The position numbers and the translations under genes are program-made. This document shows positions 48,688-56,357 of a stretch of 64,000 nt of DNA, in pieces (within the stretch, counting starts at the first letter, position 1; each line of letters starts with the position of its first letter). The stretch comes from Chromatiales bacterium (GTDB taxonomy: Bacteria; Pseudomonadota; Gammaproteobacteria; Thiohalomonadales; Thiohalomonadaceae): contig QKFD01000014.1 in NCBI GenBank assembly GCA_003251535.1, positions 1 to 64,000 on the forward strand, read 5' to 3'. Under the pieces are notes generated by a model, which saw only the letters and a list, made by a program, of their open reading frames with translations, had not been told where the DNA came from and ran no database searches.

Positions 48688-49426
48688 TTTTCGGCTCCAC
48701 ATCTCGTGATCCCACTTGGCCTACGCCCGTTCCGGATTGGCTACACCGGGCGCCCTGGCCCTTGTCCTGGTGAGGTGGATTGGATGAGGTGATGAGCTTG
48801 ACCATCGCGGTTCGAGCCCTTCTCCCTCAAGCCATGCACCTCACCGGGATGTTTTTCCCCCTCCCTGGCTGGATGTCCAGCCAGCCGGCAGCCAGCCGCT
48901 GGAGAGACCCTCTCCCAGTTCAACTCCCAGATGATCAGCCTGCTCTGGTGGGGCAGCGAAGGGTATATCGCGGGCAGCGGCCTAGAGGTCGGCTAGGTCG
49001 TCGCTAGATTGCGCTTCGTGCGCCCCACCAGAGCAGTGGTTGGTGGTGTGGTGTTCTCCCCGGCGTGGTGGAGCATCGCTGCTGGGATGGCCACAGAGGG
49101 GCGGCTCCTTAAGTAGTATTCCGCCGCCCACCCCTCTTTTTGACCTCCTTCAACAGGGGGTGGGCAGACCCTTTGGAGCGGCTATCCGCCCACCCCGTCC
49201 AGCGTTAGCTCCCTCTCTTTGGGGCCTATGGGGGCTCCGTTTCCGCCGAGATCTGCTCATCTGACCCTAAAATTTGACCGGGTGACAATTTTGTCCGCTG
49301 AGCGCCCCCGTTCAACACGAAATACATCGCTATATGCTTATTTTCTAAGGCTTATGTCCCCGGTTGCGGCGTTGGGCCGAAGTGATAGACTCGGCGCAGG
49401 TAGGGTCATTCATAGGGGGATAAGCG
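48688..49426. other. Long non-coding space with inverted repeats
   Basis: There is no gene in 739 bp. From left: a stem CGCCCG/CGGGCG (48724-48752), a perfect hairpin TGGCTGGA-TG-TCCAGCCA (48866-48883), a 14-bp inverted repeat TGCTCTGGTGGGGC (48941-48954) with its complement at 49022-49035, and three mutually exclusive pieces at 49126, 49157 and 49188 (GCCCACCCC / GGGGTGGGC / GCCCACCCC), the first ending in TTTTT at 49137. GACAA-TT-TTGTC lies at 49284-49295. Confidence 0.5.
48941..49035. repeat. 95-bp element bounded by 14-bp inverted repeats
   Basis: TGCTCTGGTGGGGC at the left end is the exact reverse complement of the right end. The interior has further partial pairing (GCGAAG with CTTCG; CTAG-containing repeats). 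It could be a folded RNA or a small non-autonomous insertion; no target duplication is obvious. Confidence 0.5.
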
Positions 49427-49795
49427 ATGAACACTGGCAGGCGTTACCCGTACTCGCGCCGCCTGCGCGGCCTGCTTCAACTGCTGTTCTGGGCCGTGTT
49501 GATCCCGTCAGGGGCGGTGCTCGCCGCGGATGACCCCTACCTTGATGCACTCAAGGCGGAGATTGGTAGCACGCCAACGGTGAGTTATGCCAAACACGAC
49601 CTCGTGGATGAGGGGGCACGCACCGATGATCAGAGTCAGATGGAGGCGTGGTTAAAGGAGAACTGGGGGGGGAGCTACGCCTTTTACTCGCGTCTGAACG
49701 ATGCGCAGAAGAGGGAGATCCACCGGCTCTACCTGTCGGGCGCCTCCATTACCGATATCCGGGAAAAGATCAACGAACTCTTCAAGAATCGCTGA
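49427..49795 (+). CDS. Small exported protein of unknown function
   Basis: A 122-residue protein with a long basic n-region and hydrophobic signal (RRLRGLLQLLFWAVLIPSG, cleaved near VLAADD). The mature 88 residues are charged and helical (DDPYLDALKAEIGS, MEAWLKENWGG, RLNDAQKREIHRLYLSG, ITDIREKINELFKNR) with no Cys or obvious metal site. I do not recognise a family. GGGGGA precedes the ATG, and the rhodanese gene follows 38 nt later, so the two probably form an operon and act in the same periplasmic process. Confidence 0.68.
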   Translation: MNTGRRYPYSRRLRGLLQLLFWAVLIPSGAVLAADDPYLDALKAEIGSTPTVSYAKHDLVDEGARTDDQSQMEAWLKENWGGSYAFYSRLNDAQKREIHRLYLSGASITDIREKINELFKNR

Positions 49796-49833
49796 AGCAG
49801 CCAAGACCATAACTAGATCGAGGGGATGTCGTT

Positions 49834-50577
49834 ATGCGCAAGCATTTCTGGGCCGGGGTCGGCGCGGCGGTGGTCAGCGCCGCCCTAGTGATCGCTGGTC
49901 CGGCTATGGCCGAAGGGGTAAAGCTGGACGCCGATCGTGACTCCGTGCTGGTGAAGCACGAAGGGCGAATGGTCGAGATCACCCGCAATCAGGATCCGGA
50001 TCACCTGGTGGATCCCATGTGGGCCAAGACCTCGCGCCCCTGCCCGCCGTTCTGCATAGAGCCGATGGTGGTCGTGGAGGGGGTAGGGGGCATCGAAGAG
50101 GTCGAACTGTTCAATTTCATGGTGGAGAAGGTCAATCGGGATACGGGGGTGATCATTGATGCCCGCCTTGCCGACTGGTATGAACGGGGCACTATCCCGG
50201 GTTCGATCAACATCCCCTTCACCGTCTTCCAGCGGGAGACCGGGGATCCGATGTTGGTCAAGGCGCTCACCTTTCTTGGGGCCAAGCCGCGCGGTGAGGT
50301 GGGCACCTTTGAGCGCCTGGTAGACAACTGGTTTGGCAGCGGCGATAAGAGCGAGCAGTGGGACTTCTCCGCGGCCAAAGAGGTGGTCCTCTGGTGTAAC
50401 GGGCCGTGGTGTGGCCAATCACCCCACGCCATCCGCGCCTTGGCCAAACTGGGGTATCCGCTCAATCGGATGCACTACTATCGCGGTGGGATGCAGATGT
50501 GGCAAATCTTGGGACTCACCACGGTGGTGCCTGATCCCAAGAACATGCTCTTTGCCGACGTGCGCGGCGGGGAGTAG
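49834..50577 (+). CDS. Exported rhodanese-like protein with double-Cys loop
   Basis: A 247-residue periplasmic protein. Signal peptide to about residue 26 (ending GPAMA). A 75-residue lead segment contains C70-PPF-C74, then a rhodanese domain (VIIDARLADWYERGTIPGSINIP) whose active loop is C188-NGPW-C193 (VLWCNGPWCGQSPHAI). The extra Cys five residues after the expected persulfide Cys, plus the second pair, suggest thiol exchange during sulfur transfer. It is probably a periplasmic sulfur carrier working with the upstream small protein. A hairpin follows the stop. Confidence 0.82.
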   Translation: MRKHFWAGVGAAVVSAALVIAGPAMAEGVKLDADRDSVLVKHEGRMVEITRNQDPDHLVDPMWAKTSRPCPPFCIEPMVVVEGVGGIEEVELFNFMVEKVNRDTGVIIDARLADWYERGTIPGSINIPFTVFQRETGDPMLVKALTFLGAKPRGEVGTFERLVDNWFGSGDKSEQWDFSAAKEVVLWCNGPWCGQSPHAIRALAKLGYPLNRMHYYRGGMQMWQILGLTTVVPDPKNMLFADVRGGE

Positions 50578-50602
50578 GTGTTGTAAGGCTATGCAGCGTC
50601 TT

Positions 50603-50630
50603 CCCCAACCTGGCCTGTGCCGGGTTGGGG
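50603..50630 (+). terminator. Hairpin after rhodanese gene
   Basis: CCCCAACC pairs with GGTTGGGG (8 bp), with a GGC/GCC inner stem and CTGT loop, 25 nt after the stop. It ends the accessory stretch. Confidence 0.65.
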
Positions 50631-50699
50631 GCCGCGGTGGGCTGGTCAGGCTGGCCAAAGCTGCGCACAATCGCCGGGCTCGCCCACCGGATCGATGTC

Positions 50700-51026
50700 A
50701 TGCCCTATCTCCATCTGCTCCTCGCCATTCTCTGCGAGGTGATCGCCACCTCCTTTCTTAAAAGTAGCGCCGGTTTTACCCGCCCACTCCCCTCGGTGGT
50801 GGTGCTGGTCGGCTACATCGGCGCCTTCTATTTCCTCTCGCTCACCCTCCGCAGTGTGCCGGTGGGGGTGGCCTACGCCATCTGGTCTGGGGTCGGTACC
50901 CTGCTGATTGTGCTCGTCGGTTGGATCTGGCTGGGGCAGCGCTTAGGTGGGCTGGAGTTGGTCGGGATCGGGCTTATCGTGGTCGGTGCCATGGTGCTCA
51001 ATATGGCCGCCAAGGTGGGGGGCTAA
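50700..51026 (+). CDS. Small multidrug resistance (EmrE/SMR) transporter
   Basis: A 108-residue inner-membrane protein of four helices. The essential Glu of the family is E13 in AILCEVIATSFLKSSAGFT. The rest follows EmrE closely (PVGVAYAIWSGVGTLLIV, GWIWLGQRL, IGLIVVGAMVLNM). SMR pumps work as antiparallel dimers exchanging protons for quaternary cations; some export guanidinium or betaine/polyamine. The ATG at 50700 fits the start of the first helix; a longer in-frame reading from 50625 is not supported. Confidence 0.93.
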   Translation: MPYLHLLLAILCEVIATSFLKSSAGFTRPLPSVVVLVGYIGAFYFLSLTLRSVPVGVAYAIWSGVGTLLIVLVGWIWLGQRLGGLELVGIGLIVVGAMVLNMAAKVGG

Positions 51027-51046
51027 ACAGGCCTTTACCACGGCGG

Positions 51047-52699
51047 TTACGAGCGGGGATCAGCGGGTGGATTGGGGAGATCGGCCGTCCCTGTGGGGAC
51101 CTCTTCCGGGTCGGCCAAGGTCTCCCGCTCTGCCGCCAGTTGGGGATAGTCCACCTGGAACTTGGCCCAGGCCGACTCCACCTCATTGCTGGGTTCTGCC
51201 TTACCCTGGGCGACGAGTACAAAGTGCTCTTGGCCTGGGATCCTGGGGGGTAGATCCCCTTGGGCGATGGCCCTTAGAAAGCGGCCGTAGTAACGCAGGG
51301 CGTGGCGCTCCCGTGGCTGATAGCGGTCACCGGGGGGAAGCTCGAAGCCCCCCGCCAGCAGATAGCGGAGATAGGGGGCCGGATAGGGACCCTCCACCTC
51401 ACCCACGGCCGCCAGCACCGTGGCTATGGCGCCCGGATCCCGCAGCACTTCGCTATGGCCCGCCTGCACCGCCACGACGCGACTTGCCTCCGTCACCGCC
51501 GCAGTGCGCAGCTCACTGGCCACGGGGACCACGCCATCGTCCCCTTCGGGGGCGGTGTGCGGGGCGCCTTCATAGGTGTAGAGGAGGCGGTGATCCAGGG
51601 CGGGTGGCAGGGGCCGGCGGAACAGTTCCGCGATAAACGTGCTGCGCGGATCGAGATCGCGCCACGCCGGCACCACCAGCGGCGCCTGATCCACCCCTAG
51701 GGCAGCGGAGGGGTGGCCGCCGAAGGGGGCCGACAGACTGATCCAGAGGGCGAGGTGCGCCTCGTCTGCGCCATCGCTGTAGCTGTTGAGCGCCTCCCGT
51801 ACCACCAGGCTACCCATACTGTGGGAGATCACCACCAACGGCATCCGGCGATCGGCCGGGATCACCTGGCCAGAGAGGAACACCTCGTAGAAGAAGTGGG
51901 CTAACTGTCGTAGATCGGTACCCGAGGGGTAGTAGAAGAACCACGGTTTGTAGTAACGCCGATCCAAGTGGTCTATCAGTGCGCTGAAGTCGGTGGTAGA
52001 CCCCCCCATACCATGGACGAAGATCACCGGTATTTTGTAACCGATCTCCTCCTCCAGGGCGTAGAACATCATCGGTGCCCGTTCGAGAAAGGCGGCCGGC
52101 TCATAGATGCCAAGCTGACCCATTGCGGGGGCGAAGATAGGGTCATCCAGGCGGCGGATGGTGCCGTTGGGGTAGAAGAGCGAGTGGCTCTCTACGGGGG
52201 GCGCCATGACGGCTATGGGGGCGAGCGGGGTGCGACTGCGGTGGGCGGTGCCCAAGGTGATATCCAGCGGCCCCACCATCCGCGCAGCGGCGTGGGCGAT
52301 GGGCTCAGCCAGCTGGGCCGCCCTCTCGCCTACCACCTCTTCGTCACTGTAGTGGCCATCACCATTGAGGTCGGCGAGCGCCAGGAGCCGGTAACCGCCG
52401 GGTGGGAGATTCAGCCCGAAGTAGGAGTCGGCTCGGCCGACATGGTTGACCTCTACCACCTCATTGGTCACAAAGCGATCCGAGATGGCTACCACCGCCA
52501 AGGGCGGCTGGGTGGTGGAGGCCGGGGCGAGCAGCCGCCCGAAGACGAAGTAGGTGGGCTGCTCCAGTTCATGCTTGGCCAGCCACTGGCTAGGGCTGAG
52601 GTCAAACTGCTGGCGATATTCGCTCTGGCTAGCCAGGTGGTTGAGATAGGTGCAGCCGCTGGTGTTCAGGAGGAGGAGAGGTAAGGCCAGACGCCTCAT
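51047..52699 (-). CDS. Alpha/beta hydrolase-fold exported protein (probable lipoprotein)
   Basis: A 550-residue protein with a short basic-hydrophobic N-terminus ending NTSGCTYL, an imperfect lipobox at C15. An N-terminal beta-sandwich-like part (about 45-150) is followed by an alpha/beta hydrolase domain: oxyanion region VIFVHGMGGS, nucleophile elbow SHSMGSL (G-x-S-x-G style HSMG), a late Asp/His (VPVASEL, GHSEVL). It is probably an outer-membrane-anchored lipase or esterase; substrate unknown. The last 50 residues are Pro-rich. A GTG at 52783 is an alternative start without ribosome site. Confidence 0.72.
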   Translation of the reverse strand: MRRLALPLLLLNTSGCTYLNHLASQSEYRQQFDLSPSQWLAKHELEQPTYFVFGRLLAPASTTQPPLAVVAISDRFVTNEVVEVNHVGRADSYFGLNLPPGGYRLLALADLNGDGHYSDEEVVGERAAQLAEPIAHAAARMVGPLDITLGTAHRSRTPLAPIAVMAPPVESHSLFYPNGTIRRLDDPIFAPAMGQLGIYEPAAFLERAPMMFYALEEEIGYKIPVIFVHGMGGSTTDFSALIDHLDRRYYKPWFFYYPSGTDLRQLAHFFYEVFLSGQVIPADRRMPLVVISHSMGSLVVREALNSYSDGADEAHLALWISLSAPFGGHPSAALGVDQAPLVVPAWRDLDPRSTFIAELFRRPLPPALDHRLLYTYEGAPHTAPEGDDGVVPVASELRTAAVTEASRVVAVQAGHSEVLRDPGAIATVLAAVGEVEGPYPAPYLRYLLAGGFELPPGDRYQPRERHALRYYGRFLRAIAQGDLPPRIPGQEHFVLVAQGKAEPSNEVESAWAKFQVDYPQLAAERETLADPEEVPTGTADLPNPPADPRS

Positions 52700-53189
52700 T
52701 CGATGGCCCAGATGCAGGCGGCGAGTCACCCTCTGATGGGGCGCTGGGGCGGCAATAAGGGGGGCGACAGAGGCAGTTGGCACGGCGCGTTATCGGTGGA
52801 GGAGGAGCGGCACATCCACTCTGGAGGGGCGAGTGGGGATGTTACACCCGTCCGTCTGGGGTAGATAGGCGCGGTGTCGCCTCTGAAAAAATCCCAATGG
52901 GGTTTGGAAACGGCGTCCTGGCACGGTTTAGGGGTATGTAACCCATTGTTTCGTGCTCTGCCAAAGGTCGTTTCTTGAGGTCTGCCTGGATGTCCGGCAC
53001 CTTGTTTCAGCAAGCTGCTGGGGGTTTGCCGTGGGCCCATTGAGGGTTTAGGGGAGGGCTGGGCAGAGCGTTCCAACCGCCATACCAAGTGCGGCCAGGT
53101 GACATCTCCTCACTGTCTAACGCCGGCGACCAATGAACCCACAAAATGTAACGAGGGAGTCCCCTGAGGTTTTGCGTCAGCAAGGCCGG
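52700..53189. other. Intergenic space, nothing recognised
   Basis: About 490 bp between the hydrolase gene and the terminator of the RCC1 gene, both on the minus strand. I see no gene, repeat or clear signal; the hydrolase promoter should lie near its left end. It is less GC-rich than the housekeeping regions. Confidence 0.5.
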
Positions 53190-53229
53190 GCCCCCGAGGA
53201 CCTCAAAAGAAAGAGGTGCCATCGGGGGC
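53190..53229 (-). terminator. Hairpin after RCC1-repeat gene
   Basis: An 8-bp outer stem GCCCCCGA/TCGGGGGC encloses a 5-bp inner stem ACCTC/GAGGT. It lies 13 nt past the stop of the RCC1-repeat gene on the minus strand. Confidence 0.65.
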
Positions 53230-53242
53230 GTTTCAGAGAGTA

Positions 53243-54418
53243 TTACGGACAGCTACCGGGGATTTCAGCGCAGTAGAGCATGGCATCTACGGGGGTGGCT
53301 TGATCATCTAAGCTATCATTTCCTAATTGCCCACCACTACCCGCTCCCCAACATTTGACACCACCTGATTCGGTGATAGCACAGGTGCCTGTATCGCCAG
53401 CAGAGAGTTGAGTGAGTGCCTCATTCAATCCCACCACGCTAACGGCATGTTGAGGATTGCTGACGAGATATCCATCGCCTAATTGTCCTTGTGTGCCCTT
53501 GCCCCAGCATTGAGCGCTACCATCGGTTAAGATGGCACAACTGTGGTGAATCCCCGTATCCATTTGCACTACACCCGTGAGATCGACAGCAGGATCATTG
53601 GCAATATGTACAGGGGCAGGCAGGTAACGTGTTAATGGATCGTTATCAATTGGATGGCCAAGGTGATAATAGGTGGTGTTATTTCCCCAGCAATACACCT
53701 TCCCATCGGGCTTCAGGGCGCAGGCAAAGTCATTAGATACGGAAATGCTTGTAGCTCCACTGATGCCTGTCACAAGTTGTGGGCTTGTGAAATAGTTAGG
53801 GCTGGTAGGTGCGGTACCATCGATGCCGTAGTGATTTACGCCCCAGCAATACACATTGCCGGTGGTGTTGATGGCGCAACTAAAACCTCCCTTTGTGGAG
53901 ATGTCAATCACATTTGACATAACCCAAACAGGTGAGAGACGAGTTGTCGTGGTGCCATCTCCCACCTGACCTCTGTTGTTAGCGCCCCAGCAATAGAGAT
54001 CCCCATTGACCTTCAGCGCACAGGCACCTGAGCCCCTCCAAGCAACCTTAATCACTCCTGAGTCCATACCGATTGGTGTGGTGGGAAGGATGGAGGCCTG
54101 GGTTGTTCCTGTACCTAACTGGCCGGTGTAGTTACTACCCCAGCAGCCAACAGCGCCGTTGGTATCTACATAACAGCCATAGTTAGAGTCAAAGGCAAAC
54201 GATTCTGCTGGAGATAGGGTGGGGTAGATAGTGGGAACATAAGCGCTGCTTTGGCCAGGACCATTCCCCCAGCAGGCCGCTTCATCAGTATCTAAGACGA
54301 CACAGTTATTATTGATGCCATTGAATATCTCAATGGCATCGGCCTGGGCGACGCTAGGCAGCATGAGGGGCAGTGCATTCAAGGCAGTGAATAGGAAAAG
54401 TGGAAGCGGGGTGCGCAT
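53243..54418 (-). CDS. Exported RCC1/BLIP-II-type beta-propeller protein
   Basis: A 391-residue secreted protein. Signal peptide to about residue 26 (LPSVAQADA). The rest is about six RCC1-like repeats of 45-60 residues, each with a 'C.....G.v.CWG.N..GQLGdGt' core (for example CALKVNGDLYCWGANNRGQ and CAILTDGSAQCWGKGTQGQ). Each repeat has a Cys pair that would form one disulfide per blade. Such exported propellers occur in environmental bacteria with unknown ligands. The DNA is visibly AT-richer than its neighbours, suggesting transfer. GGAG precedes the ATG at 54418. Confidence 0.82.
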   Translation of the reverse strand: MRTPLPLFLFTALNALPLMLPSVAQADAIEIFNGINNNCVVLDTDEAACWGNGPGQSSAYVPTIYPTLSPAESFAFDSNYGCYVDTNGAVGCWGSNYTGQLGTGTTQASILPTTPIGMDSGVIKVAWRGSGACALKVNGDLYCWGANNRGQVGDGTTTTRLSPVWVMSNVIDISTKGGFSCAINTTGNVYCWGVNHYGIDGTAPTSPNYFTSPQLVTGISGATSISVSNDFACALKPDGKVYCWGNNTTYYHLGHPIDNDPLTRYLPAPVHIANDPAVDLTGVVQMDTGIHHSCAILTDGSAQCWGKGTQGQLGDGYLVSNPQHAVSVVGLNEALTQLSAGDTGTCAITESGGVKCWGAGSGGQLGNDSLDDQATPVDAMLYCAEIPGSCP

Positions 54419-54473
54419 GGGGAACTCCGATATGAGTAGAGGGTCACAGGGGCTATCGTAGCCCATGCAGTTT

Positions 54474-54501
54474 AAAAAGGGCCCTGTCAAATGTGACAGG
54501 G
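54474..54501 (-). terminator. Intrinsic terminator upstream of the RCC1 gene
   Basis: On the minus strand a perfect 8-bp stem CCCTGTCA/TGACAGGG with a 4-nt loop is followed by CCCTTTTT. It lies 55 nt before the RCC1 start and points toward it, so it ends an upstream minus-strand transcript or works as an attenuator. Confidence 0.65.
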
Positions 54502-55203
54502 GTGGGTGGTTTAATAACAAGGTTTACGGTCTGGAATGCACTGTTAAGAACCCGCTGATTGATTCGGTTTTGGTCTAGTGATGACATAAAGGCTCAGCGG
54601 TTTTAATCACTGTTACGTGGTTTTATCAACGAGTTCGTTAGAACGCTGATGCATCCGCTTACCGTCTTTAGGCCTCCGTGAGTGATTGCCTCATAACCTC
54701 TTGCCAGCTTGAGATTGGTGGCAATGATAAGTGGTGTGTTTATCTGTATTTTACTTGGTGAAGTTGTGGTAATCACTTTCGGTTGTGCTAGACGATTCCC
54801 CGGCTAGGGGCGGGGAGGATTCGACGTAGGTGGCCATCCTGTTTCCCATTACTATCGGGAGTCGTCACTTGGATGCTGGCGATCAAATGCGTTGCTGGAG
54901 GTCTTCCTCTACCGGCCCGCAGAAGGCCCCTCTGCGTCAGGATAGTTGTTGCCTCGAAAGCTCAGTAACCTATGGGGGCGAGAGGTGACCCAGTGGCCAG
55001 ATACGGACCAGCAGACGGCTGCGGCGCCGCTGCTTTCTTGAGGTCAATCGGCCAATTGTGGCGGACAGGCCATAAACGATGGCCTGTCGGGGAGATGACT
55101 TAGGGCGGGGGTGGACTGGGGTGGTTTCGTGAACGCCCGATTTCCCCGTGTCATGGGCAATAGGCGCTGAGTGGCCAGCGATGCAACGGCATTGCCTCTG
55201 GTT
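54502..55203. other. Non-coding space, AT-richer
   Basis: About 700 bp without a convincing gene. It contains a perfect hairpin GACAGGCCAT/ATGGCCTGTC (55064-55088, loop AAACG), about 116 nt past the TPR-like gene stop on the minus strand and therefore its probable terminator. The remaining DNA, especially 54502-54800, is AT-rich. A minus-strand transcript ending at the 54474-54501 terminator could arise here. Confidence 0.45.
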
Positions 55204-55710
55204 CTACTCCTCTTCCTCCCGTAGTACCCGATGCGCCATCTCCCGCACCACACTACCCCCTACCCGATCCTGTGGATCCAGTTGTTGCAGCTTCTCCAGT
55301 ACCTCCCCGGCCTGCTGGGCCTCGCCGTTGCGTAGGAGGACAAAGCCGAGCGCCTTGAGGCTGTAGAGATAGATCCGGCAAGGACCGCGCTCTGCATCCC
55401 AGGGGGCGTTCCCGGGTGCGAGCTGACGCCAATCGGGGTTGAAGCCGCCCTGGGTGGCTGCGCGGTTGAGGACCTCGTGGATGAGGGTGAGCGACTCGCT
55501 AAAGCGGTTGGTGTAGGCGTACATCTTGTAGAGTGCCATCGGCAACTCCAGCGCCTCCGGCAGTAGCTCGCGGGTGCGTAGCAGTAGCCCTTCGGCCCGC
55601 GGCCAGTCGTGGTGGACATCGAGGGGCTCGTTGAGCAGCTGGCGCAGTGCCAAGGGGACCACGGTGGCGCGTGTCACCGGCAGCTCATTGAAGAGATCGC
55701 GTAACTGCAT
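55204..55710 (-). CDS. TPR-like helical protein of unknown function
   Basis: A 168-residue soluble all-helical protein. Residues 50-150 show tetratricopeptide-like spacing (PMALYKMYAYTNRFSESLTL, then ALGFVLLRNGEAQQAGEVLEKL). No enzymatic motif is visible. AGAGGAAG precedes the ATG at 55710; an open frame running farther upstream overlaps the GST gene in another frame and is not coding. It is the last of three genes in a unit with AAA+ ATPase and GST-like genes, 14 nt after the latter. Given the promoter of that unit, an accessory role in nitrogen fixation is possible. Confidence 0.7.
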   Translation of the reverse strand: MQLRDLFNELPVTRATVVPLALRQLLNEPLDVHHDWPRAEGLLLRTRELLPEALELPMALYKMYAYTNRFSESLTLIHEVLNRAATQGGFNPDWRQLAPGNAPWDAERGPCRIYLYSLKALGFVLLRNGEAQQAGEVLEKLQQLDPQDRVGGSVVREMAHRVLREEEE

Positions 55711-55724
55711 ATCTTCCTCTCTTG

Positions 55725-56342
55725 TTAGTGGAACAGACTGGTGTAGCCCTCTTCCATCAATACCTGGCGCACCGCGGGCCGCTCCAGCATCAGGCGGTAG
55801 TGGGCCTGGCAGCGCTCTGGCAGCGGCAGCTGGGTGCGATCGGCCCAGAACTCGACGTAGAACAGGGCGGCATCGGCGATGCTGAAGTGGTCCACCACAT
55901 AGCCGCTCTGGGCCAGGCGGTTGTTGACCCAGGCGAAGCCGCGCTCGACGATCTCCCGCCCCTGGGCCTGCGCCGCCGCCTCGTCCTGGGAGAACTTGTC
56001 GCTGGTAAAGATGCGGGCGAACCCCTGGCCGTGGAGGGTGTTGACGGCGTAGTTCATCATCTCCAGCACCCGCAGCTCCTCCTCCAAGCCCTGCGGTAGC
56101 AGCCGGCGGCGCGGGTAGTTGCGGGCCAGCCACCAGGCGATGGTTTGGAACTCGGTGAGTGGCTCCCCCTCATCCCGTACTAGGGTCGGGATGGTCCCTT
56201 TGGGGTTGAGGGCGAGGTAGGCGGGGCTGTTTTGGTCGCCGGCCAGCAGGTTGACCAGATGGGCCTCAAACACCAGCCCCACCTCCTCCAGCAGGATATG
56301 GATGCCGGTGGAGCAGGAGCCGGGGGTCATGTAGAACTTCAT
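55725..56342 (-). CDS. Glutathione S-transferase-family protein
   Basis: A 205-residue cytosolic protein. The N-terminal thioredoxin-like GST domain has MKFYMTPGSCSTGIHILLEE and the conserved cis-Pro/Glu-x segment GTIPTLVRDEGEPLTEFQTIAWWL (split by residue 66). The C-terminal helical domain ends SIADAALFYVEFWADR. The active residue could be C9, S10 or S11, a beta/SspA-like arrangement. Conjugation activity cannot be assumed; some such proteins act as chaperones or regulators. It lies between the AAA+ and TPR-like genes with gaps of 15 and 14 nt. Confidence 0.85.
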   Translation of the reverse strand: MKFYMTPGSCSTGIHILLEEVGLVFEAHLVNLLAGDQNSPAYLALNPKGTIPTLVRDEGEPLTEFQTIAWWLARNYPRRRLLPQGLEEELRVLEMMNYAVNTLHGQGFARIFTSDKFSQDEAAAQAQGREIVERGFAWVNNRLAQSGYVVDHFSIADAALFYVEFWADRTQLPLPERCQAHYRLMLERPAVRQVLMEEGYTSLFH

Positions 56343-56357
56343 AGCGTTGGTTTGCTC

